From positions 1 to 8,065 of the forward strand of contig JAHHSW010000031.1 in assembly GCA_020024985.1 (NCBI GenBank): a stretch of DNA of 8,065 nucleotides. The letters are read 5' to 3'. Source of the stretch: Anaeroplasmataceae bacterium. GTDB taxonomy: Bacteria; Bacillota_I; Bacilli_A; Acholeplasmatales; Anaeroplasmataceae. The notes below the pieces were generated by a model, which was not told the origin of the DNA, did not search any database, and worked only from the letters and a program-made list of their open reading frames with translations. This document shows, in pieces, positions 1 through 7,500 of the stretch (within the stretch, counting starts at the first letter, position 1; every line of letters starts with the position of its first letter). The translations under genes and the position numbers were made by a program.

Positions 1-25
1 TGTAGTAATTTGGTAACATGTGTTC

Positions 26-53
26 TTTACTTTTGGTTTAAAAGGACTATAAT
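26..53 (+). promoter_or_regulatory. Candidate sigma-A promoter upstream of the LytTR regulator
   Basis: A TATAAT hexamer at 48-53 matches the -10 consensus exactly. TTTACT at 26-31 matches four of six bases of the -35 consensus, with a 16-bp spacer. Transcription would begin near base 60 and leave a leader of roughly 175 nt before the LytTR start codon. A second bare TATAAT at 131-136, without a good -35 partner, is an alternative. In DNA this AT-rich such matches arise by chance, so confidence is low. Confidence 0.3.
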
Positions 54-74
54 TAAATAAAAGATGTCAAAAAA

Positions 75-115
75 TTACAAAAGCATTTATTTGTAATCAA
101 TTATATTTATTTGTA
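75..115. promoter_or_regulatory. Dyad and phased direct repeat, candidate operator
   Basis: TTACAAA at 75-81 and TTTGTAA at 90-96 form a perfect 7-bp dyad with an 8-base spacer. The 11-mer ATTTATTTGTA occurs at 85-95 and again at 105-115, a period of exactly 20 bp or about two helical turns. The array sits 16 bp upstream of a TATAAT at 131-136. Direct repeats about 21 bp apart are typical of LytTR-family targets, so autoregulation of the downstream gene is possible. The repeat itself does not match the published LytTR consensus, and the region is very AT-rich. Confidence 0.3.
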
Positions 116-153
116 TTAATTCTATAAGATTATAATAGCATTGCATTGGAATA

Positions 154-178
154 ATTAGTTTTTTTAATTTCAACTAAT
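154..178 (+). repeat. Inverted repeat in the LytTR leader
   Basis: ATTAGTT at 154-160 and AACTAAT at 172-178 are perfect 7-base complements around an 11-base AT-rich loop. As RNA this would be a weak hairpin in the 5' leader of the regulator gene. It has no following T-run of the kind expected for a terminator, and no function is assigned. Confidence 0.25.
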
Positions 179-233
179 GATTTTTATCTATGACTATTAT
201 CATTTTCTACGATTATAAAATGGGGGTAATAGC

Positions 234-947
234 ATGGATTATAAGATAGCAGTTGTAGATGATGATTATTCATCACAAAATAATTTACTAGAGTTTTTAG
301 GCAAATATAGTGAGGGAAATAAAGTTTTTTTCAAAACCAGTGTTTTTAATGATGGGGATGAGCTTTTAGATAGCTATAAATGTCAATATGATATAGTTTT
401 TATGGATATTGAAATGGTAAGATGTGATGGAATGACAGCTGCCATGAAAATTAGAGAGATTGATAAGGAAACTGAAATTATTTTTATTACTAATAGTCCA
501 AATTATGCAATCGATGGCTATAAGGTTGGGGCCTTCTCCTATTTGGTTAAGCCTTTAAAGTATTTTGTCTTTCAAACAGAGCTAAGAAGAGCATTAGTAG
601 AGGCAAATAAGGCTAAAAACCAATATATAATTATATCAATGATTAATAATTCAATTAAGGTTGCTTTAGATGATATCTATTATATTGAGAGCTATATGCA
701 TAAACTAATTTATCATACCACAGCAGGTGATTATGAGGTTTATGGTACTATGAAGGAAATAGAGAAGAAGCTTTCAGATAGCTCATTCGTTAGAAGCAAT
801 AGTGGTTATATAGTTAATTTAAAATATATAGATAGCATTAAGGGTGATACTATCTTTGTAAGGGATGTAGAATTGAAAATTAGTAGATCTAAAAAGAATG
901 CGGTTATGGATAAGCTTTTAAGCTATTACAGTAGAAAATTGTATTAA
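234..947 (+). CDS. LytTR-family response regulator
   Basis: A 237-residue two-component response regulator that binds DNA in the cytoplasm after phosphorylation by a histidine kinase. The receiver domain spans about residues 3-118: acidic pocket D9-D10-D11, phospho-acceptor D58 in the FMDIEM motif, signalling T86, and K106-P107 in YLVKP. A LytTR DNA-binding domain follows (about 134-233), recognisable from the YIES block at 150-153 and the FVR...YIVNLKYI block at 185-199. Length and order fit the AgrA/LytR class. The start has a G-rich ribosome binding site, GGGGG at 222-226, seven bases upstream. The usual His in the FvRxHxS segment is replaced: residues 187-191 read RSNSG, so N189 occupies the place of the AgrA base-contacting His. 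No partner kinase lies in the window; it may lie upstream. The gene is followed by 203 bases containing a promoter, so it is probably not in one operon with the GH3 gene, though it may regulate it. Confidence 0.93.
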   Translation: MDYKIAVVDDDYSSQNNLLEFLGKYSEGNKVFFKTSVFNDGDELLDSYKCQYDIVFMDIEMVRCDGMTAAMKIREIDKETEIIFITNSPNYAIDGYKVGAFSYLVKPLKYFVFQTELRRALVEANKAKNQYIIISMINNSIKVALDDIYYIESYMHKLIYHTTAGDYEVYGTMKEIEKKLSDSSFVRSNSGYIVNLKYIDSIKGDTIFVRDVELKISRSKKNAVMDKLLSYYSRKLY

Positions 948-987
948 AGCTATAAAAATGGCTAATGTAAACGTTTTTAAGCTTTTT
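946..987 (+). terminator. Weak terminator-like fold after the LytTR gene
   Basis: AAAGCT at 946-951 can pair with AGCTTT at 980-985, and AAAAA at 954-958 with TTTTT at 974-978, around a 15-base loop. A run of five Ts ends at 987. The stem is mostly A-T pairs with a small internal loop, so it is a poor Rho-independent terminator. It is listed because it begins at the stop codon and no better candidate exists in the gap. Confidence 0.22.
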
Positions 988-1000
988 AAAACTTAATAAA

Positions 1001-1047
1001 TGTCATACCACTGGTTAATTATGATATGGAAGTGGCAAAATATGATA
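1001..1047. promoter_or_regulatory. Candidate regulator site: TATGATA repeats 21 bp apart
   Basis: TATGATA occurs at 1020-1026 and again at 1041-1047, exactly 21 bp apart. A related TGTCATACC lies at 1001-1009 and resembles TATGATACC at 1041-1049. The repeats end 25 bp before the extended -10 of the GH3 gene, so the proximal copy overlaps where a -35 contact would be. LytTR regulators usually bind two direct repeats about 21-22 bp apart, so the spacing suits the adjacent regulator, although the bases do not fit the general LytTR consensus. The flanking CCACT (1008-1012) and AGTGG (1031-1035) form a short inverted repeat. The assignment is inference. Confidence 0.3.
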
Positions 1048-1072
1048 CCTGCTAACTCAAAATTATAATAGA

Positions 1073-1081
1073 TGCTATAAT
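1073..1081 (+). promoter_or_regulatory. Extended -10 promoter of the GH3-GtrA operon
   Basis: TGCTATAAT at 1073-1081 is an exact extended -10 element (TGn followed by TATAAT). The expected -35 position, 1053-1058, reads TAACTC and is poor, as is common for extended -10 promoters and for activated ones. Transcription would start near 1088, giving a leader of about 60 nt before the GH3 start. A second TATAAT at 1064-1069 has no supporting elements. Confidence 0.5.
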
Positions 1082-1150
1082 AAATCTATCTTAAGACAAT
1101 TGCTAAGAAAAGTTTATATGAAAATAAAAGGAAGGTTGAAGTGATATTAG

Positions 1151-3592
1151 ATGAAGAATTCTAAGGTCATTGAAAAAATGACTCTTAAAGAAAAGGCATC
1201 TCTAGCTTCAGGTCTTGATTTTTGGCAAACTCCAAAGATTGATAGGCTAGGAATACCTGCAATGTTTTTATCAGATGGACCTCATGGAGTCCGTAAGCAA
1301 GCAGATGAGTCTGATCATTTAGGCTTAAACCCATCTATCCCTGCTACCTGCTTCCCTACTGCCGTAGCTATGGCCAATAGCTGGAATGTAGGCTTGGGTG
1401 AAAAGCTTGGCAAGGCTTTAGGTGAAGAGGCTAGGTCTATGGGAATTAATGTTATCTTGGGTCCAGGTATGAATATTAAGAGGAATCCTCTTTGTGGAAG
1501 AAACTTTGAATATTTTTCTGAGGATCCATATTTATCTGGCAAAATGGCAGAGAGCTATGTTAAGGGTATTCAGTCCAATGGCATAAGTGCTTGCTTGAAA
1601 CATTTTGCATGTAATAATCAGGAAGCTAGAAGAATGGTTTATGATAGTGTTTTGGATGAAAGAACACTTAGAGAAATTTATTTAACAGGCTTTGAGATTG
1701 CAATTAAGAATGCTAAGCCTTTAACTATTATGTCTGCTTATAACAGATTGAATGGAGAGTATTGCAATGAAAATAGTCATCTTTTAAAGGATATTTTAAG
1801 GGATGAATGGGGATTCGATGGTATGGTTGTTTCTGATTGGGGAGCTAATAACGATAGGGTGAAGGCCCTAATCGCTGGTGGTAATTTGGAAATGCCAACT
1901 TCTAAGGGTGAAACTAATGAGGATATAATAAGAGCCATTGAGGATGGAAACCTTGATGAAAAAATCCTTGATAATAATGTTGATGAATATTTAAATGTTT
2001 TAAATGAAACCTCAAGGGCATTAGAAAACAAGGAAGAATACGATAAGGATTTACATCATGAAATAGCACGTAGCTGTGCTGAGGAGTGTATGGTATTACT
2101 TAAGAATTCTCAAGGTATTTTACCTCTTAGGAAGGATGATAAGGTTGCGGCTATAGGCTCGTTTTTCATAGAGCCAAGATATCAAGGAGCTGGCTCATCT
2201 ATAGTAAATCCTACTAAGCTAGTAGCCTTTAAGGATTTAGCTACTGGTGCTGCGTTTGATTTAATAGGTGTAGAGGAAGGCTATAATAGATATGGTAAAA
2301 AGAATACCTCTTTAAATAAGAAGGCATTAGAGCTTGCTAAAAGGGCAGATATTATTCTTTACGCTATGGGCCTTGATGAGGTTAGTGAGGCAGAAGGCCT
2401 TGATAGACAAAATATGAAAATCAAGGATAACCAAATTGAATTGCTTAATGAGCTAAAGGCCTTAGGTAAGAAAATAGTTTTAGTAATTTCTTGTGGCTCA
2501 GCTATTGAAATGAGCTTTGATGAGGTTGCAGATGCAGTGCTTTATACTTCATTAGCTGGTCAGGCTGGAGCTGAGGCCTTACTTAATATTTTAAGTGGTA
2601 AGGTTAATCCATCTGGTAAGCTTACTGAGAGCTTCCCATTTAGCTATAATGATGAGCCTACTAATGAGGGCTATCCATTTATGGGAAGAATCGTTCCTTA
2701 TAGAGAAGGAATTTATGTAGGATATAGGTACTTTGATAAGAATAATATAGCCTTGAAATATCCATTTGGATATGGATTATCATATTCTAGCTTTGAATAT
2801 AGTAATTTAGAGGTTAGCGAGTCAGGTATTACATTAGATGTAACTAATACCTCTGATATTGATGGTATGGAGGTAGTTGAGCTATATATTGGTAAGAGTG
2901 ATAGTAAAATCTTTAGAGCTAAGAAGGAGCTAAAGGGCTTTGCTAAGCCATTTATAAAAGCACACGAAACTGTAAGAGTTGCTATTCCTTTTGATGATTA
3001 TAGCTTTAGATTCTTTAATGTAAAGGAAAATTGCTTTAGTGTAGAAAAGGGTAGATATGAAATTTATGTTGGTAAAAGCATAGATAATATAGTTCTTACT
3101 GGTTCTATTATGAAGGATGGTATTGATGCTAGTGGAATTTATAATGAGGAAGAAATGCCTCACTATTATACTGGTAGCATTAAGGACGTAGATGATAATG
3201 AATTTAGGGTGCTATTAGGTCATGAGATACCATCAATGGATATTCCATTTATAAAAAAAAATAGAATAAATGTCGATTATAATACTACAGTTATGGAGCT
3301 TAGATATGCTAGAGGCTGGACAGGAAGATGCTTTGCTTGGGGAATAAGAACTGCTGAAAAGCTATTAAGGCTTGTTGGAAAGAGACAGCTTGCTAATACC
3401 CTAATAATGGGAATGTTCCATAACCCAATGAGGGGCTTATCTAGGATGTCTGGTGGTATGATATCCTGGAATCAGCTAAATGCCTTAATCATAATGTTCA
3501 ATGGTCATTTCTTTAAGGGCTTTAGAGCCTTCATGAAAGCTTCTAAGGAAAGAAAGCATAGAGAAAAGAAAATGAAGGAGGTAGAAGCTTAA
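1151..3592 (+). CDS. Glycoside hydrolase family 3, beta-glucosidase-like, cytoplasmic
   Basis: An 813-residue retaining GH3 enzyme, most likely releasing glucose from beta-glucosides or short beta-glucans; exact sugar and linkage cannot be read from sequence. It has no signal peptide, so it acts in the cytoplasm. The catalytic barrel (about 1-290) has SDGPHGVR with D42, the KHF motif K150-H151-F152, the FSEDPYLSG segment at 122-130 and nucleophile D229 in VVSDW. The alpha/beta sandwich domain (about 305-545) carries EGLDR at 415-419, where E415 is the probable acid/base, and ends in YPFGYGLSYSSFEY. A fibronectin-III-like domain follows (about 570-645). Residues 660-813 form a C-terminal extension with NPMRGLSRMSGG (758-769), NGHFFKGF (784-791) and a basic tail. 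The ATG follows GTGAT at 1141-1145, part of a ribosome binding site; an in-frame TGA at 1142 rules out earlier starts. It is coupled to the next gene through a one-base gap. The family is certain; the substrate is not. Confidence 0.95.
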   Translation: MKNSKVIEKMTLKEKASLASGLDFWQTPKIDRLGIPAMFLSDGPHGVRKQADESDHLGLNPSIPATCFPTAVAMANSWNVGLGEKLGKALGEEARSMGINVILGPGMNIKRNPLCGRNFEYFSEDPYLSGKMAESYVKGIQSNGISACLKHFACNNQEARRMVYDSVLDERTLREIYLTGFEIAIKNAKPLTIMSAYNRLNGEYCNENSHLLKDILRDEWGFDGMVVSDWGANNDRVKALIAGGNLEMPTSKGETNEDIIRAIEDGNLDEKILDNNVDEYLNVLNETSRALENKEEYDKDLHHEIARSCAEECMVLLKNSQGILPLRKDDKVAAIGSFFIEPRYQGAGSSIVNPTKLVAFKDLATGAAFDLIGVEEGYNRYGKKNTSLNKKALELAKRADIILYAMGLDEVSEAEGLDRQNMKIKDNQIELLNELKALGKKIVLVISCGSAIEMSFDEVADAVLYTSLAGQAGAEALLNILSGKVNPSGKLTESFPFSYNDEPTNEGYPFMGRIVPYREGIYVGYRYFDKNNIALKYPFGYGLSYSSFEYSNLEVSESGITLDVTNTSDIDGMEVVELYIGKSDSKIFRAKKELKGFAKPFIKAHETVRVAIPFDDYSFRFFNVKENCFSVEKGRYEIYVGKSIDNIVLTGSIMKDGIDASGIYNEEEMPHYYTGSIKDVDDNEFRVLLGHEIPSMDIPFIKKNRINVDYNTTVMELRYARGWTGRCFAWGIRTAEKLLRLVGKRQLANTLIMGMFHNPMRGLSRMSGGMISWNQLNALIIMFNGHFFKGFRAFMKASKERKHREKKMKEVEA
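3574..3582 (+). promoter_or_regulatory. Ribosome binding site inside the end of the GH3 gene
   Basis: GAAGGAGGT lies within the last codons of the GH3 gene (encoding the final KEVEA), 11 bases before the GtrA-like start. This near-perfect Shine-Dalgarno sequence fixes the start at 3594 and points to translational coupling of the two genes. Confidence 0.8.
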
Positions 3593-3593
3593 G

Positions 3594-4415
3594 ATGACAA
3601 AGGAAGAAAGAGCTAAGTTTAAGGAGATGTCTACTGAGGAAAAGGAAACTTATAAGGCTAAAAGAAAGGAAGAGGCTATTGAGGCTTTTAATAAATCAGA
3701 GCTAGAGCATGATTATAAGATTAATGATAAAAGAGTAGCCTATGAAAAAAGGGGTGGCTTAAGCTTCGCCTGGTTTAAATTTACTCAGTTAGGCTTTTGG
3801 CAGGCTATTAGAAGATGGTGGAATAAATTTAAACATCTTCATCCTGAGGGAGCTAAGCTAATTTATCAGGTATTCTATTTTCTAGTATTTTCAAATGGTG
3901 TTACAATTTGGCAGTATTTAGTAATGCTATTCCTACCAAATTTAATTGGAGAAGGGCTTGCAGCTGTTGAATTTGTATGGCCACAGGCTGAGCTTTGGAC
4001 CTGGGGTGATGGTACAAAGATGATATTTGGTATTTTTAATGAGCCAGTAAAATACGCAGCTGATGGCTCAGTTTTAATAGGTGGTGGAGTTGGAAACTTT
4101 ATTGCCTTTGAAATTGCCGTATTTACTGCTCAATGTATTAATTTCCCACTTCAAAGAAATATAACCTTTAAGTCTCATGGTAATCCATGGTGGCAGGCCT
4201 TGTGGTATTTCATTGGTTGGGTTTTAATTTCAATATTTGTAAATGCTGTATGGGGCTTTATAGGACCAGTATTTAGTCATTTAATTACTGATACTAAGGC
4301 TATAACTGATTTACTAAAGACCTTTATAACAGGTGGTTTATCAATGATCATTTTCTTCTTTATCTTTAAGATTATCTTCCCAGAGGGAGAGGCTAAGAAG
4401 AAGGAAGAAAATTAA
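3594..4415 (+). CDS. GtrA-like four-helix membrane protein
   Basis: A 273-residue inner-membrane protein resembling the GtrA/DPMS-associated family, whose best-studied members are thought to move undecaprenyl-phosphate-glucose across the membrane. Four hydrophobic segments are visible at about 88-117, 163-185, 198-225 and 242-262. The segment NFPLQRNITFKS (183-194), after the second helix, resembles the family's Asn/Arg...TF motif. Two things differ from a typical GtrA protein of about 130-150 residues: a highly charged, helix-prone cytoplasmic N-terminal region of about 85 residues, and a long loop of about 45 residues rich in Trp and Gly between helices one and two. The tail after helix four is short and lysine-rich. 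It starts one base after the GH3 stop, so the two proteins are probably made together, which suggests a sugar-handling partner. GtrA-like is an inference from topology and motif; another small transporter or membrane scaffold is possible. Confidence 0.72.
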   Translation: MTKEERAKFKEMSTEEKETYKAKRKEEAIEAFNKSELEHDYKINDKRVAYEKRGGLSFAWFKFTQLGFWQAIRRWWNKFKHLHPEGAKLIYQVFYFLVFSNGVTIWQYLVMLFLPNLIGEGLAAVEFVWPQAELWTWGDGTKMIFGIFNEPVKYAADGSVLIGGGVGNFIAFEIAVFTAQCINFPLQRNITFKSHGNPWWQALWYFIGWVLISIFVNAVWGFIGPVFSHLITDTKAITDLLKTFITGGLSMIIFFFIFKIIFPEGEAKKKEEN

Positions 4416-4434
4416 AATAAATTTTTCTTACTAT

Positions 4435-4460
4435 CTAGCATAGGCCAAAACCTATGCTAG
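4435..4460 (+). repeat. Perfect 10-bp hairpin between the GtrA-like and surface GH3 genes
   Basis: CTAGCATAGG at 4435-4444 is the exact reverse complement of CCTATGCTAG at 4451-4460, with loop CCAAAA. The stem is strong for this AT-rich DNA. It lies 20 bases after the GtrA-like stop and only four bases before the tRNA-like element. No T-run follows on either strand, so it is not a classical terminator. It could protect the 3' end of the upstream mRNA, serve as a processing signal, or fold alternatively with the tRNA-like T-arm, which shares ATAGG and CCTAT. Confidence 0.7.
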
Positions 4461-4464
4461 TCCT

Positions 4465-4526
4465 AGGCGTGTAGTATAAAGTAGTACAGCAAATTGCTGA
4501 TATAGGTTCAAATCCTATCACACCTA
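4465..4526 (+). tRNA. Shortened tRNA-Gly-like element without a normal anticodon loop (possible pseudo-tRNA)
   Basis: A 62-nt segment folds like a tRNA. Acceptor strands AGGCGTG (4465-4471) and CACACCT (4519-4525) pair at six of seven positions (C-A mismatch at the fourth). T4464 can also pair with A4526, the would-be discriminator base. The D-stem is GTAT/GTAC (4474-4477, 4484-4487) with a six-base loop lacking the GG pair. The T-arm is canonical: ATAGG/CCTAT (4502-4506, 4514-4518) around TTCAAAT. The 5' half, GTGTAGTATAAAGTAGTAC, closely resembles bacterial tRNA-Gly. Between position 26 and the T-stem only 13 bases remain where about 21 are normal; they make a small hairpin (CAGC/GCTG, loop AAATT) with no seven-base anticodon loop. 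CCA is not encoded. It lies in the leader of the surface GH3 gene. It could be a decayed tRNA, an RNase P/Z processing signal or a regulatory mimic; decoding looks impossible. Confidence 0.6.
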
Positions 4527-4558
4527 CCTATTAAAATTTAGCTTTAAAATATTTGCAA

Positions 4559-4565
4559 AAGGAGG
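4559..4565 (+). promoter_or_regulatory. Ribosome binding site of the surface GH3 gene
   Basis: AAGGAGG, a full Shine-Dalgarno core, lies eight bases before the ATG at 4574 and settles the start. It is 32 bases after the tRNA-like element, so the region can be read as a separate structured leader followed by a strong initiation site. No convincing promoter was seen between 4416 and 4558. Confidence 0.8.
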
Positions 4566-4573
4566 AGAATTAA

Positions 4574-7500
4574 ATGAGTGCAAATAGTAAGATAGGAAAA
4601 TCATTATTATTTACTCTTACAGCTACAGTTCTTGCAGGATCCGCTTTTTATTTAAATCCTTCAAGTACAGTAAGAGCAGCTAGTCCTCAGGCTGGCTATA
4701 CCTCAGAGTATAGTTCAAAGGAGGAGGCTCTAAAGGCAGGCTTAGAGCTTAATGAAAGAATCTGTGAAGAGGGTATGGTTCTTGTTAAAAACAATGATAC
4801 CCTACCACTTGAAACAGTAAAGGGTACTGCCGCAACTAAGGTTTCACTATTTGGATTTGCTCAGGTAAGGGCAGATGGTGGTGGAAATGGAAGCTCTGAT
4901 GGATCTGCTGGTCAGGTTAAGATGAGCTCAAATATTTATACCTCATTAGAGGATGCTGGTTATGTAATTAACCCTGTTTTACGTGAGCAGTATGCTGAAT
5001 GGTCTATGGTTGAAGGTAAGCGTGGACCTAAGTATAAAAATGATGCTGATGTAAAGGCATTATTTGAAGAGGAAAAGCCTAATTTAGAGGCTAGCTTTAG
5101 TGAGTATGGAGATGCAGCTATAGTAATGCTTAAGAATGGTACAGTAAGTGCTACTAATCCATACAATTTAGCCTTTGACGAGAGTCAATATGAATTACTA
5201 AAATATGTAGAGGATAATTTTGATAAGGTTATCGTATTAATTAATAATTCTAGACCTGTAGAGCTTAGAAAGCTAGAAAAGGATCCAAAGGTAGATTCTA
5301 TTTTAGTAGTAGGTAATCCAGGTGATAATGGATTTGATGCTGTAGGTAAGATTTTAAATGGTTCTGTAAACCCATCTGGTAGATTATCAGATATTTATCC
5401 AACTGATTTAAAGACTACACCATCATATGAAAACTATAATGTCTCATCAAAGAATAGACAAAACTGGATTTATACAATCGATGGTAAGGAAACTGATACC
5501 TACATGGTTGATTATGAAGAGGGTATCTATGTTGGTTATAGGTATTATGAGACAAGAGGTGCTGAGGAGCTAAAGAAGGCTCCAGATTCAACCTGGTATG
5601 AGGATAATGTAGTTTATCCATTTGGACATGGATTATCTTATACATCATTCGAATGGAAGATTGAAAGCAGTACAACCGGTAGCTTAACTGAAGCCTCTAG
5701 GTACGATATGAAGGTTAAGGTAACTAATACAGGTAAGCGTGCAGGTAAGGATGTTGTTGAGCTATACGCAACTACTCCTTATACTACTGGTGGTATTGAG
5801 AAGTCTGAGGTTGTATTAGCTGATTTTGCTAAGACTAGAGAATTACAGCCAGGTGAGAGCCAGGTAGTAAAGCTAAGCTTAGATTTAGCAGATATAGCTT
5901 CATACGACTGGAATGATGCTAATAATAATGGCTTTAAGGGCTATGAGCTTGAAAAGGGCGATTATACCTTCTCTATTAGAAACAGCTCACATAAGGCTGT
6001 TGATAGTAAGAAGATTACATTAGCTTCTGATTTAAGAGTAGAAAAGAGTAAGGCTACTGGAAATACTATTGAAAATAGATTTGAGGAAGTTAATGCTTAT
6101 GTAACAGAAAATCAAAAGGATTTATTATCAAGAAAGGATTTAAGTAAGCGTACAACCTCTCCAACAGCTGAGGAATTAGCTATTACAGCTGAGGAGCATA
6201 AGAAGTGGGAATGTGTTGTAGATGAAAAATATGATACAAATGCTCCATGGAGTACAGCTACAATGCCTAACTATGATAAGGATCCTTCTAAGAGAGAAAG
6301 CGCTAAGGCTCCAGTTCAATTAAGTCAATTAGTTGGTAAGGACTATGATGATCCACTTTGGAATCAATTATTAGATCAATTATCAATTAAGGAAATGGAA
6401 TTATTAATTAATACTGGTGGATTTGGTACTATTTCACTAGATTATATTGGAAAGCCATATGCTAAGGATACTGATGGTCCTAAGGGCTGGTCAGGTAAGG
6501 GTACTGATGGTCAAAAGCTTAATATGTTTGCCGCTGAGCCAGTTATTGCCGCTACATTTAATAAGGAATTAGCTTATGAAATGGGTGAAATTATTGGTGA
6601 GCAAGGAATTTGGGGTAACTCAGATGTTACAGATTTCGCAGCAGGTGAAAAGATTTATAGCTATACTGGTTGGTATGCACCAGCAATGAATACTCATAGA
6701 TCACCATTTGATGGTAGATATACTGAGTATTATTCTGAGGATGGCTATCTAGCAGGTCAAATGGCAGCAAATGCATCATTAGGTGCATCATCTAAGGGCT
6801 CATATGTATTCATTAAGCACTTCGCATTACATGACGATGGTGGTGGAATGGGCTTTAGAATGAAGCCAGATGGTGGATTTGAGTTCATAGGCTATAGAGG
6901 TGGTACTGGTCCAAGATCAGGTATGTCTGTTTGGTGTAATGAGCAGGCTATGAGAGAGGTTTACTTCAAGCCATTCCAAATCGCTGTTGAGGATGGACAT
7001 GCAACAGCATGTATGAGTGCCTTCAATAGAGTTGGTTATACATGGTGTGGAGGTAGCTATGAATTATTAACTGAGCTATTAAGAAACGAATGGGGCTTCA
7101 AGGGTATGGTTGTAACAGACCTATCTATGTATGGATATATGAATGCAGACCAGATGATTAGAGCTGGTGGCGATATTATTCTTACAGGCTCCTCAGCTCC
7201 AGTATTATTCGGTAATGAATATACTAAGTCTTTACCAGCAGCCCAGGTATTAGCAATGAGAAATGCTACAAAGAATGTATTATATACAGTATGTAATTCT
7301 CATGCAATGCAAATTCCTCAAAACGCAGCTGTTTATTTCGAGGAAAATGAGCTAGAGGCTGTTAATGCAAATCAAGCCTTCACATTAGAGCTAGGTACTG
7401 CAGCTTTAAATACTACTCATAAGTATTCTGACATTAAGTATGAAATTGTAGAGGATAATATGGATGGTAAGGCTACAATTGATGAAGCAACAGGTACATT

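Noticed and set aside
970..978. AACGTTTTT as a LytTR half-site
   Set aside because: It is a single partial match inside T-runs with no second copy at the expected spacing.
4435..4460. Hairpin as a Rho-independent terminator after the GtrA-like gene
   Set aside because: No T-run follows the stem on the + strand, and the - strand continuation is A-rich and mixed, so only the hairpin is claimed.
4465..4526. Functional tRNA-Gly gene able to decode
   Set aside because: Only 13 bases lie between position 26 and the T-stem, so no seven-base anticodon loop can form, and the D-loop lacks GG.
4416..4573. T-box or other known riboswitch in the surface GH3 leader
   Set aside because: No T-box sequence, specifier stem or terminator/antiterminator pair is visible; the tRNA-like fold explains the structure better.
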